Source: Hypoxylon rubiginosum
Lineage: Eukaryota; Ascomycota; Sordariomycetes; Xylariales; Hypoxylaceae
Direction: 5' to 3'
NCBI GenBank assembly: GCA_902806565.1
Contig: CADCXA010000027.1
Coordinates: 2,480,001 to 2,544,000 of the forward strand
Length of the DNA stretch: 64,000 bases
The position numbers and the translations under genes are program-made. How positions within the stretch are numbered: position 1 is the stretch's first letter; each line of letters starts with the position of its first letter. This document shows, in pieces, positions 11,381-24,512 of this stretch. The notes beneath the pieces are model-generated. The model saw only the letters and a list, made by a program, of their open reading frames with translations. It had not been told where the DNA came from and ran no database searches.

Positions 11381-12518
11381 TTTTGTGTGGAATATCGGCG
11401 TTTGGTGTGTCACTTTTTAGTTTTGAGGGCTTGAATATTCTTATATTCCTACGTCTTTGTATCCATAATGACTTGGCTAGTCGGTTTAATAAGGTTCCTT
11501 GCAGCTTCCTTTACGGCTCACATTCTTCGGAGGCTATGAGGCTTGATAGAATAGACACCTGATATTACGTTGAAATTGAAGCTAGGATACTCATATATTA
11601 TCACCTTCGTTCTCATGAGCACATAGGTAGTTAGAAAGAGGACTCTGTTTTTGATTAGGTGATTAAAGAACTTGAATGTGCCATGTGCGCAATGCCTCTG
11701 GTACTTTCAATTAACCTACCGTTGGTGAATAGGTAGGTGGCCAAGCTTCATCTTTGTCACGTTCGTAGGTATGGAATCCTAGGTCTAACAGTATGAGGAA
11801 TTAAGACTACGTGGTTAATAGACAGGCTTATCGACCAAGCGGATAGGGCGATATCAATGTGGACCATCGAAATGAACACCCTTAACCTGTGATTAGCCCG
11901 GGGCCAAAAGTCAAGCAGGGAGACCCCTGTTTCTCAAATGTGCAAGAAGGTCCATACCCGTTTGACAAACGGCTTTCCCTCCCTGGATTTATTGAATCTT
12001 AGTGCTTATGGATATCCCTTGGCAGGTCTGTACAGGAGCGCTGCCTACATCCTACCTAGGTACCTTCTTGACATTTTGAAGACCAAAAGTTAACATGAGC
12101 CTAGACTCAAACACACACTTGACTTCCTAAATATCTCAGCCGTTCTGATAGTACGTTCAAGGCTACTTAGGTAGAGTAGATTTCTAGGAAGTATTATCTG
12201 GCAAGTCCACATAGTATTGGAAGCTGAGATAAAAGAATACGTGAAAAGACCATTTCATTGGCGTGGCTCGCAGCCTCATCTGCAAGCCAAGGAATATACG
12301 AGCCTAAGTTGTGTAACCCAAATAACAAGACTGCAAGGCCTCTCAGCACGAGACGCCTTGCATACAACCCATGGCGCTGGCAGTGGCTCACTTAGATCCC
12401 CAATCTCCCTAAATCATTTCCCTCCTTCGTCCCTAAGGCTTTTTCATCCCTACCTCCTTATTTCCCCCGTAGATGGTTGGCTTCGTGGGAATCAAAGAAC
12501 GCAAGTCGTGCCATCGCC
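11381..12518. other. Intergenic region, no gene seen
   Basis: AT-rich non-coding sequence with scattered TAGGTA/CCTA motifs (for example CCTACCTAGGTACCTT at 12051-12066). The last 150 bases are pyrimidine-rich (ccctccttcgtccc), as is usual upstream of filamentous fungal genes, and serve as the probable promoter and leader of the next gene. Confidence 0.5.
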
Positions 12519-13794
12519 ATGAAGGCACTCTTCCTAATGATGGCTGCAACGGCTAGTATCTCCTTAAGTCACGCTCAGGACGCAACTGCGGAAGACGAGC
12601 CAATTTCAATGACAACCGAATCAGCCACAGCGGCGACGTACACAGTCCAAGTCGGGTTGCAGCATGACTTCCAACCAGACACAGTCACCGCGATCCCGGG
12701 CGATACAATTCGTAAGCAATGTCGGAAGAACTAGAATGTGACAACTCTTTAACCTAGGTTCTTCTAGGTTTTAGTTTCTACCCGAAGAACCACTCGGTCG
12801 TCCGAGCAGACTTTGAAAAGCCATGTATACCGTGGGAGTTGACCAATGACCCTGCGGAGAGCTTCTTTAGTGGTCCTGTGGAGCAAGACACTATCCAAAG
12901 CCCCATACCAACGTGGGATTTGATAGTAAACCATACAGATCCTGTGTTCTTCTACTGGTAAGTCTACCTATCTATCTATTAGCAACCTGGCGATACTAAT
13001 GAAAGGAAAGCTCTGCGCCGGATTCTTGCATCAAATGGGGAATGGTTGGTGTTATCAACCCAGTATGCTAACGCTATCTTCGTCGAGTACAAATGCAGAA
13101 GGCAGTACTGATAATTGTATTACAGAACGAAACATTCACGCTGGCTATTCAGAAAGAATACCAAGCAAACTCGACATTCCAGCTCAGCCCTGGGGAAGAG
13201 TTCCCAGACGAAGCCTCACCATCTAGTACGACAACGTCAGGTGGTGTTCCAGCATCGACATCGACCGATTCGTCGGCCTCGGGAAGCGAATCCACGCGCA
13301 CTTCTCTATCAGGGGGAGCCATTGCAGGAATCGCAATTGGGGGGACTGCCGTAGTTATTATCATCGTCGCGCTGGTCTATATCTGCGGCAGGAAGGGAGG
13401 AATTGAAAAGGGGTACAGACGGAGCAAGGTACCAAGCACTCTTCCACCAGCGCAAATGGTCGAAGTCGGCTACAGCGACAATACGCCTAAGAGTCCTCCG
13501 ATGGGTTCCCCATATGCCATGTCATCTTACAGATCACCGAGCCCGGGAACATGGAGTTCGCAGATGGGAAGTCCGCACACGTCATATATGGGGCAACATC
13601 CGAGCCCTGGATTCCCGCCATATGGCATTGGAAGTCCTTTCTTGCCTGGCCAGGAACAGCAGACATACGTGTAGGTGCCCTTACCATCTTGACGGTCGTG
13701 ATGTCTAACAGTATCAATCAGTGAGGCACCTGACACCCAGAAGCAACCGCCACCACCGCCAATAGAACTCCCCGGAAACCAGCCATCGCACTAG
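12519..13794 (+). CDS. Secreted cupredoxin-like / extracellular serine-rich protein with membrane anchor
   Basis: Five exons: 12519-12711, 12768-12957, 13011-13062, 13126-13670 and 13722-13794 (350 aa). I start at the ATG at 12519 because it opens directly on a signal peptide (MKALFLMMAATASISLSHAQ); an upstream in-frame ATG at 12477 would bury it. The mature part has the fungal plastocyanin-like pattern: 'VQVGLQHDFQPDTVTAIPGD', 'FSFYPKNHSVVRADF', a Cys in 'KPCIPWE', then 'VFFYCSAPDSCIKWGMVGVINP'. A Ser/Thr-rich stalk follows, then a glycine-rich transmembrane helix 'IAGIAIGGTAVVIIIVALVY' and a Pro/Ser/Gly-rich cytosolic tail. The last exon encodes a tail with five consecutive prolines. Copper binding is plausible for the fold but the full ligand set is not certain. 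The role is probably at the cell surface. The gene looks intact. Confidence 0.85.
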
Positions 13795-16700
13795 CTATGG
13801 TTTCGTTATTGGGTAGTCTCGAGTCTGGTGGATTTCGTTAACATATTAATACCGCTTGAGGTGCCAGAAAAGGTGACATAGGAATATTATATTATGGACT
13901 CGGCGGCTGGACTCTGTTACATAGAACCAGGAGTTTCGTATGGTTCGCAGTATCTGTATTAAATCTAACGTAATATTATTTCAATAGCTGTCTAACGTAA
14001 AGATGATCTATTGGACAGGCTTAGTCTAAGCTTACGGTATGTACCGAAAACCGCAGTGTGGTTCGCTTGATCATAAACATATCGACGATGCACCTCTATC
14101 CCTCGTCAATATTACAAACTCTTGGCCGATTAATATCGTTAAACAGTCATACGTGCTTCTGGTAGGTTTCATTTCTCACGTCGTAGATTAGTAGAGTTGG
14201 AAGGACAACTTTACTAGTGGTAGATGAGTTGGTGCCAGCAATCCCTAAGTTTTCAGACATGCTATTTTCTAAAGATACACTCTAGCCAGAGCAATTATTG
14301 AAATACTTCCCATCATAAAACGAATTGACCTGTAATCCTGATACGTTGGGTGTCTGAAGAAGGTGACGACAGCCCAAGACTTCGTATTGGCAGCTAAACT
14401 CATAAGCAGCAGCAACTTCTTAGACTTCTATATGATATCTATCGACATATTAACGTCAAGGTAAATAGTCACAATTATTACTTCAGGCAGATATAATCAA
14501 GGTATAATCAATAGTTTATCAGATTAGTAAGCCTTCGCTACATTCAGCGATGTTAGATTCCACGATCCCATTCTCCGGCATAGGTTGCATTACAGCAAAG
14601 TATCTGCGTGCAACGACATATAATAATATATTGGTTGAGAGTTGGAAATTAAAAGCCCAAATGTTTTGTCAGGGCTCTAGTCTTTCAGTTCCTCCCCCTT
14701 GGACAAGTAGTTGCCTTCCTAGCCCAAATAGGGGATTAGAACCAGACGAAAGTAGCCTCAGTGTTTGTGTATACCCAAGGCCCTTCACAGTTAAGGCGAC
14801 GGCTCCTTGCGCGGCAACTTAGTTATTTTGCGACTTCAGTTTGCACCGTAACGCGTAGAAATGGAGCTGTTATAAGTAGCAGCCACGTGTTTTTACCATC
14901 AAGTCTTGCTAAGTCGCAGTTAATATAGTAGCGCACACAGTGAAATAGGAAGAAATCCATGGATCGCTCCTAGTTAGACCATTGCTACGATCCCTTAAGG
15001 TTAGATGTACTGAATAAACTTTCTATTGGTAAATATTAATCACACAAGACGGGATGACTCAAAAAGGCACGAAATTTAAATATATAAATGCGTCACGCAT
15101 CGGAAACACCGAAGAATGAGGCTTCAGTACAGTCTGCAGTAAACACGTTGGATAATATCACTCACAATATTAAGTGAGGGCAGGGCATATGTAGAAAAAC
15201 TCGAGTTAGACTAATCCGCAGTTACCGACTTGGAAATGAAAGATATTGAATAATATCACTACAGATAGAAGACAAATTATAAAATTTAGGTATGATATAG
15301 ATGGTCTAAGAAGCCTTTTGATTTTAGTCCATAATAGAACCAGGTACCCAATGAAGCTAAAGATATATATCAAGTTGAGTCAAGTGTGGTTTTCCAACTC
15401 CATCCCAAAATTGCCTGCTCACATAACTCTGGATTCCGGGACAAAGGATTTGACTCATTCACAAAGGCTTGACGCCGAAAGTGAGCGATAGACGGCCAGA
15501 GATTCTTGTTATATTAGAAAAATCATACGCTACCTTCATTCGCGACCTAATTGCTCTCCTAGGTACCTACTACGGCCCGGAATTATCTTAAAATGTAAGA
15601 ATCGATACGTTTCATAAGGCTCTGCATTTTATTGGATATAAATCTCCGTGGCGGTCAGTCAGCTCAAACTACGGTAACTACCTAGGGTACCTACCTTATG
15701 ATTAGTATTTTGCTAGCAATTCAAATTCATTTTTAGGATATATTTTCCAGTTGCAAGCGGCAAGTAAGTGGCTGAAAAGGTAGAAGTACTGTAGCATACA
15801 CGCGGAATATACTGTCGTGTAATGAAGCCTAGCTATCCACTTCCGCCCATTATATGACCTAACTACCTAGGTAGGTACCTAAGATACTGGTGTCTCAATG
15901 TAGAGTACATATCGGTGATAATCAGGTGTTCAATAAGACGTACCATGGAAACTTTCTGCACGAACGAGGGGTTAAATTCGCGACTCCCAAGTGGTAGGGC
16001 GATTCGCTGCTTGAGTTGGCCGCTTGAGTAGGCCTCCTAATCTTACGATACGGGTATATCGTGGAGGTGTAGAAGAAAAGCCGAGGTTCCTCATGATAGA
16101 CTGGTACTATAACAGGGGTACTTGACGACCATATAGAAAACTTCGTAGACGTTGAAGGACTTGTTTGCGTGTTGCCGGGTTGCCTTGTTGTCCGCCTTGC
16201 GCCACCTCGGTGCTATCGCTCTCCCCTCTCCCCTATCTTACAGGCACGTATTGCTACATCATGAGATCATGTGAATGTGCAGTTTCTACTCCTCATCTGC
16301 ACGCATTCACTAATGCATTACGCTCTCACCGATATTATGCATGCTGTGATACCACGGCTGATATGTAAGCGAATCTATAGTGGCTTATCGATGTTAATCG
16401 ACCGCTCTGAGCCCCTTTAATCCGGAGTGTGGCAAGAGATGGGAAGTGGGACTGCAGATTCTGGCAACACTTTGCAGCGAACAATGTGAGCGATCACAGG
16501 AGATCTTCATGCCATGACGAAAGCTTTCGAAGTTTGCGTTGCTGGCCAGTAGCTGGCTAGGAGGCCCCCTAGGGTACGCCAAGAAATATTGGGGGCCAAA
16601 TATCATAGAGGAAGCAATGGATTTTCTGGGCCAGACTAGAATCGAGTGGCATCTGACGTAGGTTAGAGAGCAATATGGAAATATTCTCGGTGTGAGTTGG

Positions 16701-17000
16701 TTTCAATATGTCGTCGATAGTAGTTCTCGTTAGAATCGGAATATGTTGTTTCTCTCTAAACTGTACGTGTGTTGGAATTTTGCATCGCCAGCTTACCCGG
16801 AGCTTACCGGTCGAGTGCCCCGAGTAAGGGTTTCTTCCCAGCCAACTCGGACTGGTCCGGACCGCTAGCGGGGTTCTTGCACAGAATAGGTAATCCACTT
16901 AGCTGTAACACAGCCACGCAACATGTCCACAGCTGCTCAGCCTCACCAATTCAACAACCCAAGTGGGTGTTTCAAGCTGTCAAGGTCCAAGCAGCCAAGG
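13795..17000. other. Long AT-rich gene-poor region (part 1)
   Basis: No frame here shows recognisable protein content. The sequence is AT-rich from about 13.9 to 15.6 kb, with many TpA steps, and contains palindromic TAGGTACCTA-type motifs at about 15560-15570, 15678-15695 and 15862-15882. It could be decayed transposon sequence, but I could not recognise any transposase, reverse transcriptase or terminal repeat. Confidence 0.45.
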
Positions 17001-20000
17001 CCAAGGTCCCCGGAGCTCCTAGCAAGTTCGGAGGGGGAAAATCTGCCTAGTCTGCTAGTGTAGGGCTGAATTTAGCAACATGTAATTTCCTATCGCTGAA
17101 CATGGGTTTAACCCCATGTAGGAAGATGGGATCTTTTTTTCCTCGTCATGACCCGTTTAGTCTGGGTGAAGGTAAGGGAAAAACCAGTTTCGCGCTATAT
17201 ATCTGTCGTTGGTTGCCTCTTGGAGGCTTCATGAAATAGGTAGCTTTGGCATCATCGGTCTATTTTGGGGGCTGCGAATCCTTTTCAGGATGATGAATGT
17301 CGCAGATAAGCGCGAGTCGGTCTTGGGCCGTTGGCCGTGGCCCATAGCGCCGTGGCACAGATGCTGTCAGCACTTTCAGTCCAAGCAAAGACCAAAGACG
17401 CGAAAGCATAGATCGAATGTAATCCTACATTCACAAATTCACAACATGAAGCGATACATGCTAGCGTGGCGCGCTTCTAATGAGAGTATCACTGAACATG
17501 GCGCGTCGATTGCGTTTGCTTTCTACCCATTCTAATTCGTCTATTGCTAAATCCACGGAACCGGGTTTGCTCCAAAAGGCAAAAAGGGGGTTGTCATTTG
17601 TACATGTTCGCGTGCGTATGTGAAAGAGGGGGTATTCGGTGAGTTGGAACTCGTATTAAATTTTCAACGGACCTTGAGCTTGCGCGTAAGGAATACAATA
17701 GAAATTATATGCATCGGAAAACGAGTGTGTAATTAAAAATCAAGAGTGCAAAGACTGCAGTAATTCTCGCAAATGTGCAAATACTTGGAAGCGAGGATTG
17801 GGCATCGACAAGCGACACGGAGATGAAATCCTTCATCATGCAACATATGTGCCATGTTAAGCTGAGCTGAGCTGAACTAGCTGGGTTATCCCGTGTTTCT
17901 CCCTCCTTTTCCTCCCTGTCGTGTCGGTGTCGTCTGGAAAGGCGTAGGTGCACATCAGCTTTTACTAGCATCTTTCCATCAGCCCTAGCTAACTACATAG
18001 TTGCAATGTTTCTTCGTTGCCTAGCATTCGATGCTTGTAATGAACTGATTTGATACATGTACTTAATTAACACTTACTGGTACGGTAGCCTGGAATTTGA
18101 CATGGAGCACGTGATGGGTTATGGGCAATGTTAGCTGAACTGCAAGGAAGAAGAGGGGCTAGTCTAGTCCTCTTAGTGATGAACGGCGGTGACTCTTTTT
18201 TTCTTTCTCTGCACCTTTTTCCACTTTGCATCCCGGACCTTACCGGATTCTGGATTCTTCACCTCAACAGAATGCGCTACGTGTGTAGATGACAAGATGG
18301 TTACCTAGCATATCGATGCGCAACTCATTCCTCTCACAAGCGCACGTGTCCATTCAAAGTCGACATTGTTCTAGATTCAATCCAGTCCAGTTTACGTATG
18401 TCGTCAGTGCCAGTGTCAGTGCATTGGCGGCTGAGGCTGTGATAGCGGCAAGATGCCGTTTTCGTTTCAATTGTTATACCCCAGTAGGCGGGTGCGCATC
18501 CCCAACGCGGTCCTGCGAGTCCTGCTGCTGCACTGCTGCAGTCACTGCTGCAGTCCAGCTCTTCTCACCACGATCCGAAAAGCTACCAAAAGCTACCAAA
18601 AGCTACCCTAGCCTAGCACTCCAAGCCATGGGGATGGGGCCTTGCATCTGCGGAAAGGCTGTGCCTACACCTATGCCTATGCCCTCCACATTGTGTCACC
18701 AAATCACATCGAGGGCGACAAATCGCCGCAACCCACTTGGAACGACGGGATGCATCGTAGCGGGCAGAGCGGGTTGCATGTCTTCTGCAAGTCACATCTG
18801 TTCGCATCGCTAGCTGTCCATCCGCTAGTCTACCGATAGTGCTCACTCAATGTAGGCATGCCAATAGAGCCATAATATCCACTGGCCTCTCACTTTCGCG
18901 TTCTAGGACTTCCGTAGCACGTTCCTTTCTGCCAGAAGTACCTCTTAGATTTACCTCTTAGATTAATCTCTTAGAGTCACTCCCCGCGTCTGTCTCACTT
19001 TCGCGCCTGGGTTCCTTAGGTCGCCGTCCTACTTGCTCGACCTACCCTGTTGGCAATGCTATTTTCCTTTATTCAAGCGTCAACTTCTTCCTCTCTCCAG
19101 CCTTATGGGAATAGACGCGCCGAAAAACTGCGTGTTGGTACATGTTGGCCTCTCTGGCGGCTTTCCACGCATCTTCCCCGTCTCGAGTCCGTCAGCAGAA
19201 ATTCTAGCAAGTGGCTGAGATGGAATGGTCGATGAAGCTGGGTTGGTTCCCTCATGGACGAGCCCACGCGATGAACCCTTGTCATAGTAAAACGGGGTGT
19301 GAAGCTATGAAGCTACACACTCAGCTGCACACCCTCCCAGGCTTCCACTCCCACACCCGCCTACATCCTCACCTTGTACCTTAGTACGGTCACCCGTCTT
19401 CTTCTTAGCCAAACTCCGCCTCCTGGCTGCGGATGTTGCATATTATTGGCCCTGTCAGGAAACATACCATTCCTTTCTGGTGTTCTACCGATACGGGAGA
19501 ATGATTCATCGGCCCTGCACTATGTAGGCACCCAGCATGGACATGGGTAAAGGGGGAGGGATGCTCGAACCCCTGCTCGAATTATTATTACCTACACCAC
19601 AGGAGAGGGAAAAAACTACAAAAGTCCTGACAGATCACCTTTCGTTACTCCGTACTTATAAGGCACCGACCCTACACCCATTCCGTTCCGATTTACCTCT
19701 ACATAAATCCTTATTATTCATATCTTCACACTGTCTTGTCTTGAGTGAGTCGCCCTTTAGAATCCAAGACAACACTACGCATCGGTTTCATCGCAAGCCT
19801 ACAAATTCCACTCGATTCCCACATCACCGATATAACTGTTCTGCCGATGTCCTCATGTCTCTAGAGCCAGAAGCTGAACTCCCAATCGATTCTTCCGTCT
19901 CTGACACTGCCGACTGACCATATCGCCGTGGCATCTAAACCAAGAATCATTATCAACAACACTGTATACAACCATAGACGTACGGGTAAACCGTCTCCGA

Positions 20001-20140
20001 CCAGAACTGCAGCGGCGCAAGCTACCACCTCGACTGGGTCGCATTCTACTCGCAACGCCCGCCAGGACCGCTTGAGACCACTCGTCGTTCAACCCAACCC
20101 TCCGCGCATTAGTCGCCATTATACGTTACCACCTGTCACG
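17001..20140. other. Long intergenic region (part 2), including promoter and leader of the gene at 20141
   Basis: No gene is supported between 17.0 and 19.5 kb. At 18527-18560 there is a short CTGCTGCA-rich stretch, and at 18580-18606 three copies of 'aaaagctacc' in a row. The last several hundred bases (about 19.5-20.1 kb) are C/T-rich and probably form the promoter and 5' leader of the following gene. They include the small upstream reading frame at 19855. Confidence 0.45.
19855..19917 (+). promoter_or_regulatory. Possible upstream open reading frame (20 codons)
   Basis: An ATG at 19855 opens a 20-codon frame ending in TGA at 19915-19917. It lies about 220 bases before the first in-frame ATG (20141) of the next gene. 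If the leader is transcribed from upstream of 19855, this would be a uORF that could dampen translation. It might instead be part of a first exon. No splice donor joining it in frame was evident. Confidence 0.3.
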
Positions 20141-21133
20141 ATGTGCAACGAAAACGTTTTCACCTATGTTTACCCGGACGGGCAGAGGGTTGAGCAAGTC
20201 AAGCATGAACTATGCGAGAGCTCTCGTCATGGACAGCCATGCAAGTTTACCAAGACCTTCGAGCACCCAGCAGAATACGTCCGGCCTGGACAATTAAGTC
20301 CGCCAGCTTTTGCTTTTGGCCAATTTCCGCCTACACCTCCACTGTCGTCTCATTCCGCATCCGCGTCCGACTCGGAACACTCCTCGAAAGAGCGAAGGGA
20401 GGTTTACATCAATGGCTCGAAAGTCATAGACACCAACAAGCGCTCGTCTCGTCGCGACAAGGGTGACCGCACCGTCTACATTGAGGGCCGGTCGCTATCG
20501 CGCACACCACCTCGCAAATACAGCATACCACGCAGCTCGCCCTCCAGCCCTCGCGACGACGCTGTTTACGCTCGCGAGCCGCGACGCCGCGAAAAGAGCC
20601 CCACCAAGCGCGACCGCCGCTCCTCGACGCACTCCCGCCCAAGAAGCATCGAAGTGAAGATAGTCAATGATCAGCGAGGCAGCAACCACCGCCGCCACGG
20701 ATCTAGCAAATCTAGCTCACAGGATGGGGATGAGGAAGAGCGCCGCCGACGCCGCAGGAACAGCCACGTCCGATTTGAGGACGACGAGAAGCAGAAGAAG
20801 ATCGATCGTGCGAACGAGGCCATTGCCAACCGACCTCCCGTACCTGTTTCACAAGCGGCACCAGCCGCACGATACCGCCGAGGCTCAGTAGTTGTCGACC
20901 GTCTCGACCGACCTAACACCTCACAAGTAATTACGGCGATGGACCAACTAAGCATAGAGCGCAAAAAACTACAACGTGAGAAGCAAGCCGCAGAGCAGCG
21001 GGAACGCGAAGAGGAAGAGGCACAGAAGCGGCGGCTAATGGAGCGGATGACACGTCGGGCAACTGTTAGCGGTGGACATGGACGGGCGCAACACAAGGTG
21101 GTTTGTGAGGACGGAAGATACTACTGGGAATAA
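20141..21133 (+). CDS. Charged, low-complexity Arg/Ser-rich protein of unknown function
   Basis: One exon, 330 aa from the first ATG at 20141. The frame is open for another 71 codons upstream (from a GTG at 19928), so an upstream exon is possible. The N-terminus reads 'NENVFTYVYPDGQRVEQ', then 'HGQPCKFTKTFEHPAEYV'; this tyrosine/'YPDG' opening resembles a group of uncharacterised fungal proteins known to me. The middle is rich in Ser, Arg and Pro with basic clusters ('RREKSPTKRDRR', 'EEERRRRRR'). The C-terminal part (about residues 260-310) is a highly charged heptad-like helix ('LQREKQAAEQREREEEEAQ') likely to form a coiled coil, and the protein ends in 'CEDGRYYWE'. The composition suggests an intrinsically disordered, possibly nuclear or RNA-associated protein, but no function can be assigned. 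Confidence 0.7.
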   Translation: MCNENVFTYVYPDGQRVEQVKHELCESSRHGQPCKFTKTFEHPAEYVRPGQLSPPAFAFGQFPPTPPLSSHSASASDSEHSSKERREVYINGSKVIDTNKRSSRRDKGDRTVYIEGRSLSRTPPRKYSIPRSSPSSPRDDAVYAREPRRREKSPTKRDRRSSTHSRPRSIEVKIVNDQRGSNHRRHGSSKSSSQDGDEEERRRRRRNSHVRFEDDEKQKKIDRANEAIANRPPVPVSQAAPAARYRRGSVVVDRLDRPNTSQVITAMDQLSIERKKLQREKQAAEQREREEEEAQKRRLMERMTRRATVSGGHGRAQHKVVCEDGRYYWE

Positions 21134-24100
21134 ACACAAAAACACCAGGAAACTAAACCACAACCAAAAGACATTGGCGATGTTAGCATCCTGGTTGAAA
21201 AAAAAAACACAGCACTGGTAGTTGAAGGGGCGTTACATGGATGATACCTATCAATATTCGGGTTATTTACCTTGATTGTACGTGATTTTAGCTTTTCCCT
21301 ATTAGACGTCTTGGCTGGTTTGCCGTCTCATTGTAAAAGCCCATTTTGGTATTATTCAACGCATACACACAGGTGGCACATCGCATTGGTCTGAGGGATT
21401 TTAGAAGCCAGCAAAATTAGATAGGTACCTAGATAGATATCAAAACGAAACCAAGAGGAATGGAATATAAAAATTTTTCCTCTTATCATCCTCCCCGTCA
21501 ATATTTGTTTCATTATCCTAAATGCAATGTGATATGTACCTGGGTATGCAGTTGACCGTAGAAACATTTTATGTAGATAGCTTATTAGGTAGATATTCAA
21601 TTTCAAACACTTCCAGCTAACTGGTTTGAGACATCCAATGAAATACATGGTACGCATCATCTTTACCTGGTTGACTTGGGGATCGCCATTATTGTTCTTG
21701 TACAACAAATAACTCGATGGCATTTGTCAATGACTTCCCCTAGGCAACAGACTACCCCTCTAAGAGAAAACAGACACAAAAAAGGGAACACACAAAAAAA
21801 AGGGGACCCCTCCAGATCGCGGGGCATTTCCCCCTATCCCACCTATTACCACCCATCACCACCCATCACCCCAATCACCCTCATCGACCCCTAATCCAAA
21901 AAAATTTCTTTCGTTCCCCTTTCTACCCAACTCCCCAATTATATTACTCACGATCCCATTGCTGCCTGATTGGACCCTCCCCTGTTTCGCCTGCCCTTTC
22001 TTCCCGTCTAGCCCGTCTTACCGATCCATCATTCATCACATCTTCAAGCATCATCATACATACGGCCGCGGCAGACTACTTAATCCACGATCGGTTCCCG
22101 CATATGCCGTAGATCCCTCACCTACGGCTTGGTTCGGAATAGCGGCCTGAATTATTTTGTTACCTCTTTCTTTTTTTCGTTTCTTTTCTTTTCTTTCTTT
22201 TTCTTATTCTCTTCCCCTCCCCATCCATGCTCCCCGGCTCCCTTCAATTTGGGATTTCCCCATCCATCATCAAATCAATACGCGTCCTTGCCGTCTATTG
22301 GCCTGTCCACCGCCTACCTACATTGTGCTAGATTAGGCAGATCTAGGACTCCTGCAGACGGGAGACCCAAATTCCCCATTGTGGGAGACAAGGGTATCAC
22401 ACCTCATTCACTATGCAGTGGCACACCTGCGCATGCATAGTACGGAGTCTTACAGGCTACTGCGCTTTACCTCCTACCAACTTTACTTACCTTAGGTCCG
22501 CTACCTAGCCACCTTCGTATCGTTCTAGTCAAGTGGCCACAGCTAGGTAAGCAAGCGTTTAGGTAGTCTAAGAGGTAGATAGATAAGATAGGAGGTAGAT
22601 GGGTAGGTAGATATGAGGTTGGCAGCCTAGGACAACCAACAAGAACACATGATAGCGTTGTAGGAATATCCCCGCGTTACATTCCGCTTGTCGATCGTGT
22701 TGGTAGATACCTCTCTGAGTTCTAGACTAGCGCTGGTGTGTTGTAGGACTTACATAAACTTCATCCATTAATAATGAACGACTAGGCAGCACGATGTGGC
22801 AAAAGCGAAACGGTGTAATGATCTTCTGAAGCCAGATATCATGTACGGAGCCGCTACAATTCGGACTCGGGAGATCGGCCGCGTAGCTACGTATGTCCCA
22901 AGCAAAACATCTATTCTCATTCATCAGAGCTGCCTTTACCCCCGTCGCCCTCTCAACCGTTGCATTCCAACTGGTCAGCGGCTTCGTCGCGGCAGCTAGC
23001 TTGGCGAGCCGGGGAATGTTGATTAAGAATGATAACAATAACATGGGACTATCAAACTTCATGATGCTGCACACACCCAGACGCGAAAAGATACGCTATC
23101 GTCGCTCTACATGGCACCATCCCCAACCCACAGCCAAGAAAGTGGGCAAGACTCGGGGGTCCCGTGGCTTGATATTCCCACACATACAACTCTTTCATGG
23201 TGGGGGCATCGTGTGGCGCATGCCCGGCGTAGGACGAATCGACAGCTATGGCTACCGGTCTCGGTTCGGGACCCGGGCTGTGACGCATGGCTACCTGCAT
23301 CACACCTAGCGTATACACCCTTGCGTACCCGCTCACACGCAGGTGTACCGACCAGACACATTACGGGCTGAGGTGGTGGGAGATCTGGACCACGCGATCA
23401 GTACAAGCAGCCCCGTTGCAATGCGGGGATGTGGAGACGTCAGACTTGAGCTCGACTGTGAGGGTGTGTTCTATAACGTCCTGTCTGCCTGTGTATGTGT
23501 GGTCCCCCCCTTTCTGAGACATGCATCCCCCGTCGAGTCATGCCGTGCATCACCGTCCATACGTTATATGCCATCCCCGAAGATCCGTCAATCTTCCGTG
23601 CCGTCCCACGAGTTACCACCTATTGGTTCGTGCGAGATAGAATAGTATAGAAGGTTGCGCGAGAAATCAGGATTCAAACTATGAGGTACGCATCCCTAGT
23701 CTTTCTGGTCACCATCTATCAGATCGACGGTCATATCATTCGGCTTTTAGGATATACCAGTGTCTCGAAACTTCTTCATTCGATAGTGCCACCCCCCTGG
23801 CTGCTTATCGGTTCCTGCTTAGAGTCATCTACCTTTTCAGAAACCTCCTGAAGAGCAGTCCCGACTGTTCTCTGCTATGGAGTTAGGCAGCTATGAAACC
23901 GTTTGACTGCCATAATCGGACGATTACGAAAGCATCCCATCTAGAATGCTATAATATGTTTATGACTGACTGTACTATTGTCCTAAGTTAATGACTAACG
24001 CGAACTTGACTTCTAACACCACAATCAGATGTTTGACATACGTTGTAGGCTTTATACATATAACTTGTCCTGGATGTTACACTAGACGATAATATGTCGC

Positions 24101-24512
24101 TATGTGCCTAAGAGGTAGGTACCTAGGTAATCTTACCTACCTATAGCCCAACATAATTCTCATTTATTAAGAATCTCTTAAAGGCATGGATTCATTTCAG
24201 CTTTACTCTAGTAACCAATCATCCACCATATCACACTTGGAAACCACCTCCCCGCCAAGAGCGCATAGCCTAGGATTAGAAAAAGAACGTTCAGCCGCAA
24301 ACGAGACAAGCAGCATGGGGTATTCAGCTGCTGAAGTAAAGTATGCAAGGCGCGCTAGATTTATAGACTATGTTCGGCAGTGCAGAAAACCAGTTAAGTC
24401 TAAGATGATCTTACCAAAGCGACGGATCACTAGCAGGTAACATTTTGGACGTTGCGAATATAAAATATTGCTGCCTTATCATCGCTGCCTTGACTCAGAC
24501 GGCACCAATACT
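21134..24512. other. 3.4-kb intergenic region, no gene seen
   Basis: No coding sequence is supported. Notable pieces are an A-rich tract near 21200, a C/T-rich block at 21800-22010, a long pyrimidine tract at about 22157-22215, a cluster of AGGTAG/AGATAG repeats at 22555-22615, and the palindromic cluster AGGTAGGTACCTAGGTA at 24113-24129 followed by TTACCTACCTA. Frames at 22893-23645 on both strands overlap one another and show no conserved features. Confidence 0.45.

Noticed and set aside
12477..12518. Upstream ATG for the cupredoxin-like protein
   Set aside because: Starting there would place 14 polar residues before the signal peptide; the ATG at 12519 starts exactly at it.
18289..18813. 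174-codon forward frame in the large gap
   Set aside because: It is Cys/Ser/Thr-rich because of CTGCTGCA and AGCTACC repeats, has no domain, and is overlapped by other frames of similar quality.
22893..23645. Several overlapping frames on both strands
   Set aside because: None has a convincing start, splice pattern or protein family. Their overlap suggests only locally high GC and few stop codons.
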